23,846 nt of DNA from a virus, in the IMG/VR virus record IMGVR_UViG_3300006810_000385, positions 1 through 23,846 of that record, one strand, 5' to 3'. Position 1 is the stretch's first letter, and the number at the start of each line of letters is the position of its first letter. Positions 7,992 to 14,240 of the stretch are shown here, piece after piece. The translations under genes and the position numbers were made by a program. The notes under the pieces are model-generated. The model was given only the letters and a program-made list of their open reading frames with translations. It was not told where the DNA came from and made no database searches.

Positions 7992-8791
7992 TTGTTTATA
8001 AAGTTAGTGATTTTTTGTTGTGCTTGTTCTTTTGAGACTGAATTGTCTATAATATTTTTTATTTTATCAGAGTTTAAAAACTCTTCCATTTGTTGGTTTA
8101 ATTCCTTATTTAATTTTTCTGCTTTAGCCTGTTCTTTTTCTGTTTTAGGTTTAGCGTCTGTTGGTTTATATGGGTCAATATATTTTTGTAGAATTTTTTC
8201 TACATCTTTCATTGTCTCACTTTTACCTGTATTGGCTACAGAAACAAAATTATCTCCAAACAATTGTTTATATTCATCAAAGTTTTTATAAACTTGTAAC
8301 CAAGTTCTGTAAACAGCAGATGGCATTAAACTTCTATCTTCACCTCCTGATTTTTCAAAGTGCTTTTCATTTCTGTCTAGAGCCGTTTCTAAATCAGTGT
8401 AAACATAAAGCATCATAACATCGTAACCATTGTCTTTTAATTGATTATATAAGTTTATAGTTTGTTTAGATGAGGCTGAAGTGCCGTCTAGTATGAATGA
8501 ATTTTTATTAGCTATAGTATTAGGAATGTCTTCGTCTTTAAGCTTTTTAGTAGCCGCAGCCATAGCTTTCATAAAAGCACTCCTATTTTCAGCATCTGTA
8601 GCTTTTTGGTTTAAAGTAAAACCATCAGCCTTTGATAAAGCTGCTATAGTATCGTCTAAATTTAATGTTTTAAGTCCAGATAAGTCTAAGTCACCTGTTA
8701 TTGACCCTTTGCCTGCCCCTGGAGAGCCTGCCAAAATTATTGCTTTTGGATTTCCTTGCATTTCTATCAATAAAGATACCAGTCCAATCAT
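7988..8791 (-). CDS. P-loop kinase, Zeta-toxin/polynucleotide-kinase-like
   Basis: A 267-aa P-loop kinase. The Walker A motif is GSPGAGKGS (22-30) after the strand KAIILA; LNLDD (43-47) is the likely substrate/Mg site; FILDGTSAS (99-107) is the Walker-B-like strand; DVMMLYVYTDLETALDRNE carries arginine R140, and R162 lies in VYRTWLQV, both candidate lid arginines. The order matches Zeta-toxin-type and related small kinases that phosphorylate nucleotides, sugar nucleotides or polynucleotide ends; the substrate cannot be decided. Residues 205-267 are a Lys/Glu-rich helical tail. The kinase fold is preceded by only MIGLVSLLIEMQGNP, in which L-I-E (8-10) fits a prohead-protease site, so it may be packaged. 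It is the first gene after a terminator-promoter boundary and appears to lead the operon running leftward. The ATG has no Shine-Dalgarno sequence. Confidence 0.8.
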   Translation of the reverse strand: MIGLVSLLIEMQGNPKAIILAGSPGAGKGSITGDLDLSGLKTLNLDDTIAALSKADGFTLNQKATDAENRSAFMKAMAAATKKLKDEDIPNTIANKNSFILDGTSASSKQTINLYNQLKDNGYDVMMLYVYTDLETALDRNEKHFEKSGGEDRSLMPSAVYRTWLQVYKNFDEYKQLFGDNFVSVANTGKSETMKDVEKILQKYIDPYKPTDAKPKTEKEQAKAEKLNKELNQQMEEFLNSDKIKNIIDNSVSKEQAQQKITNFINK

Positions 8792-8803
8792 AGATAGGGT
8801 TTG

Positions 8804-8818
8804 TCATAAATATTATAA
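8804..8818 (-). promoter_or_regulatory. Candidate promoter upstream of kinase operon
   Basis: On the minus strand this reads TTATAATATTTATGA, ending 12 bases before the ATG of the kinase gene. The identical 15 bases occur at 9238-9252, 13 bases before the next upstream gene's ATG. It contains TATAAT. It sits immediately after an intrinsic terminator, where a new transcript would be needed. The strand assignment is inferred from position: the complement contains CATAAATA, similar to the T4 late consensus TATAAATA but facing the wrong way for these genes. Confidence 0.45.
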
Positions 8819-8841
8819 AAAAGGCTTGGATAACCAAGCCC
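8815..8841 (-). terminator. Intrinsic terminator for the minus-strand transcript
   Basis: On the minus strand there is a perfect 7-bp stem GGCTTGG / CCAAGCC (8834-8840 with 8823-8829) with a TTAT loop, followed directly by TTTTTTATAATA. It is the only clear stem-loop plus T-tract I saw in the window. It lies about 30 bases beyond the final TAA of the readthrough frame at 8871, so it ends the transcript carrying the replication enzymes and separates it from the kinase operon. Confidence 0.82.
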
Positions 8842-8870
8842 TTTCTTTTAATATTTTTTAAGAATTTTTA

Positions 8871-9011
8871 TTAACCAAGTGGGTTAGGAACATCTGTGTA
8901 TTTGGTATCAATCCATATTTGTTTACTTTGACCTTTATCGCCATCACCTCTCCAAAATTTAACTTCAAATGGGATGTTTTTCTTTTGTAAAAGATTATTT
9001 AAATATCTTCA
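8871..9011 (-). other. In-frame continuation of coding sequence beyond a TGA
   Basis: After the TGA at 9009-9011 the same frame continues for 45 sense codons to a TAA at 8871-8873. The translation looks like real protein, not random AT-rich sequence: RYLNNLLQKKNIPFEVKF, then WRGDGDKGQSKQIWIDTKY, ending VPNPLG. The junction would read RLPKAD-x-RYLNNLL, where TGG (Trp) in place of TGA would restore one 117-residue protein. The frame then ends just before the terminator, as expected for the true gene end. Possible explanations are a point nonsense mutation, a base error in the assembly, or stop-codon readthrough. Confidence 0.7.
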
Positions 9012-9224
9012 ATCTGCTTTGGGTAATCTATATTGTCTTTCAATATAAAAAAGGTGATGTTCAGGATTAACAAAATTTATTTCAAATCCTTTATTTTCTA
9101 AAGTATCAAAATCGTCTTGAGTTAAAACAGATCCATCTTCTTCGTTTAATACTTCCATCATTTTTTTAGCTTGACCTTCAGTGATAATACCTGCTAATTG
9201 ACTCATTCTTATAATGTCTTTCAT
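9009..9224 (-). CDS. Small protein with targeting-like peptide, interrupted by TGA
   Basis: A 71-aa frame starting MKDIIRMSQLAGIITEGQ, in which I-T-E (14-16) matches the (L/I)xE prohead protease signature; L-N-E occurs again at residues 26-28 (VLNEEDGS). The remainder is a small alpha/beta unit: LTQDDFDTLENKGFEINFV, then HHLFYIERQYRLPKAD, where the frame stops at TGA. The coding sense clearly continues beyond that stop (separate entry), so the intended product is probably about 117 aa and this is its first 60%. The start is chosen at the first ATG, 22 bases after the stop of the PD-(D/E)XK gene, in an A-rich leader (ATCAATAAAATG) without Shine-Dalgarno. A repeated promoter-like motif lies just upstream. 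Function unknown. Confidence 0.7.
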   Translation of the reverse strand: MKDIIRMSQLAGIITEGQAKKMMEVLNEEDGSVLTQDDFDTLENKGFEINFVNPEHHLFYIERQYRLPKAD

Positions 9225-9237
9225 TTTATTGATTTTA

Positions 9238-9252
9238 TCATAAATATTATAA
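9238..9252 (-). promoter_or_regulatory. Second copy of the promoter-like 15-mer
   Basis: The minus strand again reads TTATAATATTTATGA, identical to 8804-8818, ending 13 bases before the ATG at 9224. It overlaps the TAA stop of the PD-(D/E)XK nuclease gene. The same sequence at nearly the same distance from two successive starts argues for function. Promoter (TATAAT core) is the simplest reading, but a translation-leader element is possible. Confidence 0.45.
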
Positions 9253-10020
9253 CTTTCTTTTTACTTGAGTTTTAAACTCAGTAAATATTGGAGAATGCTT
9301 GGGGTTTTCTAAATCAAATAATTTTTTAACTGTTTTAAAGATATCTAGATTTTCTTCTTGGGTGCGAGATGACTCATACATTTCCCATCCTTTGCCTTGC
9401 ATTTTACCACTTGCGCCCTTACGCTTAGAAGATTTTAACCAAAGAATACCATAACGGTCAGGTACTTTACCATAACATTCTTCATAACACTTACCATAAA
9501 CAGCAGTTTGTAAATCATAAGTTGTTTGTAAATTATTAGATGTTTTAAAGTCTACAATCCAAAGTTGACCATCAATTTCACAAACCATATCACATGTACC
9601 TGCTACCTTAAGCTCGTCTGAAAATAAATGTACCTCAGTCTCAATTAATGTTGGGTTATATTCTTCCCACCAATCAACAAAACGTAAAAACATTTGCCAT
9701 ACATCCGGGTGATATAATGGACCACCATGAGGACCTAAAAAGTTTAATTCTTCTCCATTAAGGAAAGCCTCAATCATTTCATGTACTTGAGTACCTTCTT
9801 CACCTGCTTTTTTAACAATATATTCAGATGAATAACCTACTTTTTTTAACCAGTCTTCAAAGAATTTTCCTTTGGGGTAATATGATAAAACATAAGTTAC
9901 TGAAGGATAATACTCTCCGTTACGTCTATAGTAACGTGAGTCTGGCATAGTGATTTGTTTCGCATCTTCAGAAATTTGTAATATTCTATCGTAAGATTTT
10001 TTAATGTTTTTTTTACTCAT
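9247..10020 (-). CDS. PD-(D/E)XK nuclease, RecB/Cas4-like
   Basis: A 257-aa nuclease of the RecB/Cas4-type PD-(D/E)XK superfamily. Visible elements: GTQVHEMIEAFLNGEE with H80/E81 (motif I helix); ETEVHLFSDELKVAGTCDMV with D144 (the catalytic aspartate); LWIVDFKTS with D157 and K159 (the D/E-x-K); and LQTAVYGKCYEECYGKVPD carrying the QxxxY-type motif (Q171, Y175). The usual four-cysteine iron-sulphur ligands of Cas4/AddB are not obvious. Such enzymes are Mg-dependent DNA exonucleases or endonucleases used in phage recombination, replication or genome processing. It follows the primase gene with an ATGA overlap, consistent with a replication/recombination role and coupled translation. Confidence 0.83.
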   Translation of the reverse strand: MSKKNIKKSYDRILQISEDAKQITMPDSRYYRRNGEYYPSVTYVLSYYPKGKFFEDWLKKVGYSSEYIVKKAGEEGTQVHEMIEAFLNGEELNFLGPHGGPLYHPDVWQMFLRFVDWWEEYNPTLIETEVHLFSDELKVAGTCDMVCEIDGQLWIVDFKTSNNLQTTYDLQTAVYGKCYEECYGKVPDRYGILWLKSSKRKGASGKMQGKGWEMYESSRTQEENLDIFKTVKKLFDLENPKHSPIFTEFKTQVKRKL

Positions 10021-10946
10021 AAAAATAGTTTTTTTCCCATTAACTCAGAGAATGTTAAGGGATAAGTTTCTTGAATTAATTTAGTAAAGTTTTCAAAACC
10101 CATTTCACTTGGATCTTTATCTTTCATATCTACTAAATAAACTTCTTTTCCTTCATTTAATAAACGCTCACAGAATTGTAAAGCTTGTTTTTGAGCGTCT
10201 TTATCAAGGGCAATATATATTTTATCTACAGAAGACATTACTATCTTCTTCATTAATTTTGTTTGAATATTTTTTCCTAAAAGCGGGACTACATTTCTTT
10301 TGATAGATATAGCGTCAAATGGTCCTTCGCATAATATAAGTGGTATATTCCAGTTTATAAACAACTCAAATGGTATGATGTCGCGCGAGACAGATGGATT
10401 CTTATATTTTAAAGTAGAGTTTTTATCAAAGTTTCTAGCAGTAAAATAATTTAGTTTTCCTTCAGCATCATATGATGGAATAACAATCATTTTTTTATAA
10501 GGGCCTGAAGTGCAATATCCAATATTATATTTTAAAATATCTTCTTCTGTTATTCCTCTAGACTTTAGATAAGCTAAAGCATGTCTTCCTTCAATATCTG
10601 ATTTAGGAATGTCTTTAAATGCTTTAAATTCTTTAGGTAAAGTTAACTTATTAACAGTCTCAACTATTTTTTCAGGACCTGTATATTTTACAATAGAGTT
10701 TAACTCTGTTATTTTATCAGGATGAGCTTCAACTGCCTTAAATAATTGATATACTTTTTTACCTTTTTTATCACACACCCAACAATGCCAAGGATTTTCT
10801 CCTTTAGCATTTTCTTTCATATTGACTTCTAACTTAGGCTTATGGTGATTACAAAAAGGACAATGGTAAGCATAGTTACCACTTGCTGTTTGTTTGCCTG
10901 TTCCTAGGACAGAGTTAACTAATGCAATCAAAGGCTGATTGAGCAT
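10017..10946 (-). CDS. DNA primase (zinc ribbon + TOPRIM)
   Basis: A 309-aa primase that would make RNA primers at the replication fork. The zinc ribbon is HCPFCNHHKPKLEVN (C29, C32) with HCWVCDKKGK (C55, C58), as in DnaG/T4 gp61-type enzymes. A linker containing GRHALAYLKSRGITEEDIL leads to the catalytic core: MIVIPSYDAEGKLNYFTAR, then the TOPRIM domain with IPLILCEGPFDAISI (E207) and KIYIALDKDA (D248, D250), with a further acidic cluster VDMKDKDPSE. The length is close to T4 gp61 (about 340 aa), so this is a complete, compact primase. No helicase domain is fused to it. It overlaps the downstream nuclease by four bases (ATGA). Start at the first ATG in the leader TATTAAGACTATG. Confidence 0.87.
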   Translation of the reverse strand: MLNQPLIALVNSVLGTGKQTASGNYAYHCPFCNHHKPKLEVNMKENAKGENPWHCWVCDKKGKKVYQLFKAVEAHPDKITELNSIVKYTGPEKIVETVNKLTLPKEFKAFKDIPKSDIEGRHALAYLKSRGITEEDILKYNIGYCTSGPYKKMIVIPSYDAEGKLNYFTARNFDKNSTLKYKNPSVSRDIIPFELFINWNIPLILCEGPFDAISIKRNVVPLLGKNIQTKLMKKIVMSSVDKIYIALDKDAQKQALQFCERLLNEGKEVYLVDMKDKDPSEMGFENFTKLIQETYPLTFSELMGKKLFL

Positions 10947-10969
10947 AGTCTTAATATAATAAGAGATAA

Positions 10970-11446
10970 TTAAGAAGCAAAGTCTTTGGTGAAAAACTTT
11001 CCTAAAATATTATCATTAAAATATCCTTCTGGGTGTTCTAACACACCATATTTAAATAAAAACTTACATTCATAGTAAGTTAAAAGTTTTTTATTAGGAA
11101 CCAATTGTAAAATTTCACGGGTAAATTCCTCTTGTTTACCATCCTTTATGTATTCTAAAATTGGTTTAGCAGAGCCATAATAGGTTTTCCAGTCTGATTC
11201 TTTTGTTACTACTTTTGTAGCTGATTTTCTACCTGGGCCTGTTTGTTCTGCTAGTTCCTTTTTTGTTAGTTTTTTCTTTACGTTATGGTAAAGAACTTTT
11301 TTACCAAGGTAACATATTCCTGTAGGTCTATGAGTTACAATGTAAATAAAACCATAAGTATCTTCTGGGAAATCTTCAATTGTAAGATATTCTTTTTTTA
11401 TTTTTGTTCCCCAATCTGTTTCTGTTTTTGAAAACCAATTATTCAT
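10970..11446 (-). CDS. GIY-YIG-like endonuclease
   Basis: A 158-aa protein with a GIY-YIG-type opening: YGFIYIVTHRPTGICYLGKK, where GFIY (32-35) stands for GIY and YLG (46-48) for YIG. A Lys-rich insertion follows (VLYHNVKKKLTKKELAEQTG). The segment ESDWKTYYGSAKPI, then FTREILQLV, then LLTYYECKFLFKYGVLE provides the later conserved Arg (R110) and Glu (E126), and the tail has FNDNILGKFF. These residues fit Mg-dependent single-domain phage nucleases of this superfamily. Homing is possible, but no DNA-binding repeat domain follows and the gene sits in a normal slot between the tail genes and the primase, so a resident phage function is as likely. It lies five bases after the second tail paralog and 23 bases before the primase. 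Confidence 0.68.
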   Translation of the reverse strand: MNNWFSKTETDWGTKIKKEYLTIEDFPEDTYGFIYIVTHRPTGICYLGKKVLYHNVKKKLTKKELAEQTGPGRKSATKVVTKESDWKTYYGSAKPILEYIKDGKQEEFTREILQLVPNKKLLTYYECKFLFKYGVLEHPEGYFNDNILGKFFTKDFAS

Positions 11447-11451
11447 AAAAT

Positions 11452-12474
11452 TTATCTATCCATGTTTATAAGGATTGTTGTGTCTGTAGTTGGACTTGTA
11501 AGTAATGGTTGAGATAATTTACCAACTGCTAATAAGTTTTGATCATTATCATATAAACCTACTGTTGTAATATAAGGACTAAAATCAGATCCTGTAGCCC
11601 AACTATTTAAATATTGTCCAGGAGTATAGAATGTACCTATTGAACTTGAATAAGGTACACTGCCTGAAGAAACAGATGGGTTTAAAGTGAAATTATACTC
11701 ATTTTCATTAATAGTACATTTATATTGAGTTTCATAAATAGTTAATGAAGATGAGAATGAACAAGTTACATTAGAAGATGTTACAAAATTTTCAACTATA
11801 ACAGAATCTGATACTCCATAAAGAGATGAACCATATCTAGCTGTTCCATAAGTATCTCCTTGGGGTGATGAATCACTAGTAATTACTGCTATACCGTGGC
11901 TATAAAATATATTACCACATATTTGTCCTGTACTAGTAAAGATTAAATTACCTTCTCCATCATCGGTTATAGAACCACTAGGAGCAATCCAAGAAAAAGA
12001 ATTAGGTTGAATATAATTTCCAAACACTCCTGTTGGTATAGATATAACACCTATGGTTGAATCAGAACCTGTTGGAAAATATTTTTGGAAAGTTATATCT
12101 GTTTGTAAATAATTATAATATCTACCTTGAGAAGAAGTAGGTCCTACTATAACATCTCCTTCAACATCATATCCAGGTATTAAACTAGAGGTAGTAGGTT
12201 GGGCTCCAAAACTACTTGTAGTATTTAAGTAGTTAGAGTAATAAAGTAATTTTATAGACTCATAAACCAATTGTTGGTCTTGAGGAGTTATCTGACCCGT
12301 AGTAGGATTTGATCCTGATAGGAAAGGGATTAAATTTATATTTTTTCCTAAATAACGATCAATACCAACAGTAGAACCAGTTAAAGCAGCCGCCCCTTCA
12401 AAGGAGAATCTCTTGTTAACCTCAAATGGTGTAACAATTATATCTGACGCTAGAAACTGTTTGTACGCGCTCAT
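11452..12474 (-). CDS. Tail-associated structural protein, paralog B
   Basis: A 340-aa Ser/Thr/Gly-rich, beta-type protein typical of phage tail or baseplate appendage proteins, with many (S/T)GS tripeptides. The last ~55 residues hold YITTVGLYDNDQNLLAVGKL followed by SQPL, which matches the same position in the adjacent upstream gene (YITTVGMYNDNNELLAVAKL, SRPL). The N-terminus SDIIVTPFEVNKRFSFEGAA also parallels DDFVISADSVVAPMWSTGNA of the neighbour. This indicates a tandem duplication followed by divergence in the middle. It is the last gene of the structural block, just ahead of the GIY-YIG-like gene. Structural role is inferred from composition and context; no enzyme motif is visible. 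Confidence 0.65.
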   Translation of the reverse strand: MSAYKQFLASDIIVTPFEVNKRFSFEGAAALTGSTVGIDRYLGKNINLIPFLSGSNPTTGQITPQDQQLVYESIKLLYYSNYLNTTSSFGAQPTTSSLIPGYDVEGDVIVGPTSSQGRYYNYLQTDITFQKYFPTGSDSTIGVISIPTGVFGNYIQPNSFSWIAPSGSITDDGEGNLIFTSTGQICGNIFYSHGIAVITSDSSPQGDTYGTARYGSSLYGVSDSVIVENFVTSSNVTCSFSSSLTIYETQYKCTINENEYNFTLNPSVSSGSVPYSSSIGTFYTPGQYLNSWATGSDFSPYITTVGLYDNDQNLLAVGKLSQPLLTSPTTDTTILINMDR

Positions 12475-12479
12475 TCATT

Positions 12480-13544
12480 TTAGAAATCTAACTTAACTCT
12501 AATCAAAGCTTCTTTTGTAAAGTCTTTAGTTAAAGGTCTAGAAAGTTTAGCAACTGCTAATAATTCGTTATTGTCATTATACATTCCTACAGTTGTTATA
12601 TAAGTAACAGGATTATTAATAAATGAACTATATAATACTTCACCTGTTGAACCTGATATAAAACTTGGGTTTTCTGAATAGTTAAACTCTGAACTTCTTG
12701 GTCTTACAAAGATATAATCAGCAGTAATAGTTTCATCTGAATTAATAGTGAAACTAGCAGCTCCTGCTGAACCTGAAATAGCTTTATACATAGAAGACAT
12801 AGGAGTAATTCCTGGTAAGGCTGAACCTGTACCTGCGTTTCCTGAATCTGTTGAACCACTATATCCAAAAGCAATACCTCCACTAATAGCTGGTTGAGCT
12901 AAGGCTGTTGAGTTTAATAGAATAGTTCCAATGTCTGGTAAGAACCAACCATATGAACCTGACTTAGCAGAATAACCATCTGAAGTAGTTCCATCGTTGG
13001 TTATTTTAGTACCTGCTGAACCAGAAATTAATTGGTATACTCTTCCTGCTTCATTAAAAGTTTCAGCTACAATATATTGACTATTGTCTGTTAAAGATAT
13101 ATTTCCAGCACTTCCTGAAATTTTTAAGGTTAATGAACCTGGGAGTAATGATTCTTTATATCTAGCTCTTTCAAAAGTAATAGCGTGGAATTGGGATTGG
13201 GTAACATTACCAAATACAAAGTCTGTATTTTCATCTCCAATTACTAAGTTTTGGTATTGACCATAAACAGTAGATGAAGGTGATTTTCCATCAACTGCTA
13301 AGTTATATACTCTACTACCGCTACCATATTTGTTACCATAAGCAATTCCAAATTGAACTGCTGAACCTGATAAATCAGATCCTGTTTGGTATACATTTAG
13401 ATAAAAATCTCCAGAGGCACCAGCTTCTTGTACTGAAGAAGAGTAAAATTGAGTTAACTCAGCATTACCTGTTGACCACATTGGGGCAACAACAGAGTCA
13501 GCACTTATTACGAAATCATCAGCTTCTAATCTTTTAAATGACAT
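12480..13544 (-). CDS. Tail-associated structural protein, paralog A
   Basis: A 354-aa protein related to the next gene downstream, with an N-terminal LEADDFVISADSVVAPMWST, a long middle of beta-strands with SGSAG and TGSALPG turns, and a C-terminal domain ITTVGMYNDNNELLAVAKLS ending in RPLTKDFTKEALIRVKLDF. Low charge, high Ser/Gly and alternating strands are normal for fibrous or decorative virion proteins. It starts at ATG in TATAGAATATGTC, with no Shine-Dalgarno, ten bases after the 213-aa gene, and is followed after five bases by its paralog. Exact location in the virion is unknown; baseplate or tail-fibre periphery is the best inference given gp25/gp6-type genes in the same block. Confidence 0.66.
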   Translation of the reverse strand: MSFKRLEADDFVISADSVVAPMWSTGNAELTQFYSSSVQEAGASGDFYLNVYQTGSDLSGSAVQFGIAYGNKYGSGSRVYNLAVDGKSPSSTVYGQYQNLVIGDENTDFVFGNVTQSQFHAITFERARYKESLLPGSLTLKISGSAGNISLTDNSQYIVAETFNEAGRVYQLISGSAGTKITNDGTTSDGYSAKSGSYGWFLPDIGTILLNSTALAQPAISGGIAFGYSGSTDSGNAGTGSALPGITPMSSMYKAISGSAGAASFTINSDETITADYIFVRPRSSEFNYSENPSFISGSTGEVLYSSFINNPVTYITTVGMYNDNNELLAVAKLSRPLTKDFTKEALIRVKLDF

Positions 13545-13554
13545 ATTCTATATA

Positions 13555-14196
13555 TTAAGATACTTTATTTACTTGAACAGGAATAGTTACTCTAGCTCCA
13601 CTATCTCTACCTACAATTGTTAATGTAGTATACAAAGTAGTAGTTGTAGTTCCAAATAATGTATTAACAGTAGTACCTCTTAAACTTAAAGTTGTACCAA
13701 TTACTGTCTTAGATACATTAGTTCCAACAGTTGTTGTTTGGTTAAGAGCAGCAGCTTGATCTGTGTTAATACCTACACCTTCAAAAGTTGACATTAATCT
13801 AGCATCAGCAATTGTAAAGGTATATCCTGAACTTTCTTTTCTGCTAAAGTAGTTAGCTGTTTCAGGATCAATAACTTGTGATTGACCTTGTTTAATATTA
13901 ACAATTGATACTGTTTCAAGAATTGGCATTTTAGCTGTACCACGAGGTAAAGTAGTTAATTTATACTTCATCACTTGAGTTTCTTGAGGGAATGCTTCTA
14001 ACAAAGGCATATTTTGAATTGCCTCACCATAGAAAGCAGAACCTGAAGGGTGTGTTGGATTGTAAAGAGTATAATCAATTTCATCATCAGCTAAGGCAAA
14101 TTGTGTAATATTAAAATTACCTTGAGCTAATAATTCTCTTCCTTTTGTAGTTAAAATAGCATCAACTGTTACTACTGAATTATTTAAATATCCCAT
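13555..14196 (-). CDS. Tail/baseplate-type structural protein, 213 aa
   Basis: The protein opens MGYLNNSVVTVDAILTTKGR followed by ELLAQGNFNITQFALADDEI. In general pattern this recalls small conserved proteins of contractile-tailed phage structural clusters, in which a short N-terminal strand-helix unit (ILTxxGRxLLAxG, then FALADDEIDY) is followed by beta sandwich sequence. The C-terminal half is Thr-rich (TTVGTNVSKTVIGTTLSLRG, then TTTTTLYTTLTIVGRDSG). No enzymatic motif. It starts 44 bases after the preceding stop, the longest gap in the structural block, with a promoter-like motif in that gap. Exact function is not recognised. Confidence 0.65.
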   Translation of the reverse strand: MGYLNNSVVTVDAILTTKGRELLAQGNFNITQFALADDEIDYTLYNPTHPSGSAFYGEAIQNMPLLEAFPQETQVMKYKLTTLPRGTAKMPILETVSIVNIKQGQSQVIDPETANYFSRKESSGYTFTIADARLMSTFEGVGINTDQAAALNQTTTVGTNVSKTVIGTTLSLRGTTVNTLFGTTTTTLYTTLTIVGRDSGARVTIPVQVNKVS

Positions 14197-14211
14197 TATT
14201 GTGTAGTTTTA

Positions 14212-14226
14212 TTATAAATATATTAA
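14212..14226 (-). promoter_or_regulatory. Third, variant copy of the promoter-like motif
   Basis: The minus strand reads TTAATATATTTATAA, resembling TTATAATATTTATGA at 8804 and 9238. It ends 15 bases before the ATG at 14196, close to the 12-13 bases of the other two. It sits in the longest gap of the structural block (14197-14240). The complement holds an exact TATAAATA (14213-14220), the T4 late consensus, but facing rightward, antisense to all genes. Confidence 0.35.
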
Positions 14227-14240
14227 TTTTTTGTTTTTTA

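Noticed and set aside
8481-8861. Plus-strand open frame, 126 codons
   Set aside because: It is antisense to the P-loop kinase, whose motifs are clear, and runs through the terminator; the product shows no recognisable feature.
9009-9011. Genome-wide TGA-to-Trp recoding
   Set aside because: TGA terminates the primase, kinase and HAD-like genes in ATGA overlaps, and tryptophan is TGG throughout, so only a local event is supported.
13274-13537. Plus-strand open frame, 87 codons, and other plus-strand frames (2181, 3061, 4007, 4228, 7992, 8161, 10109, 15757)
   Set aside because: All are antisense to convincing minus-strand genes, with low-complexity translations; none has a leader resembling the accepted starts.
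14213-14220. T4-type late promoter TATAAATA on the plus strand
   Set aside because: It would drive transcription antisense to every gene here. I kept the site only as a minus-strand candidate because of its distance to ATG.
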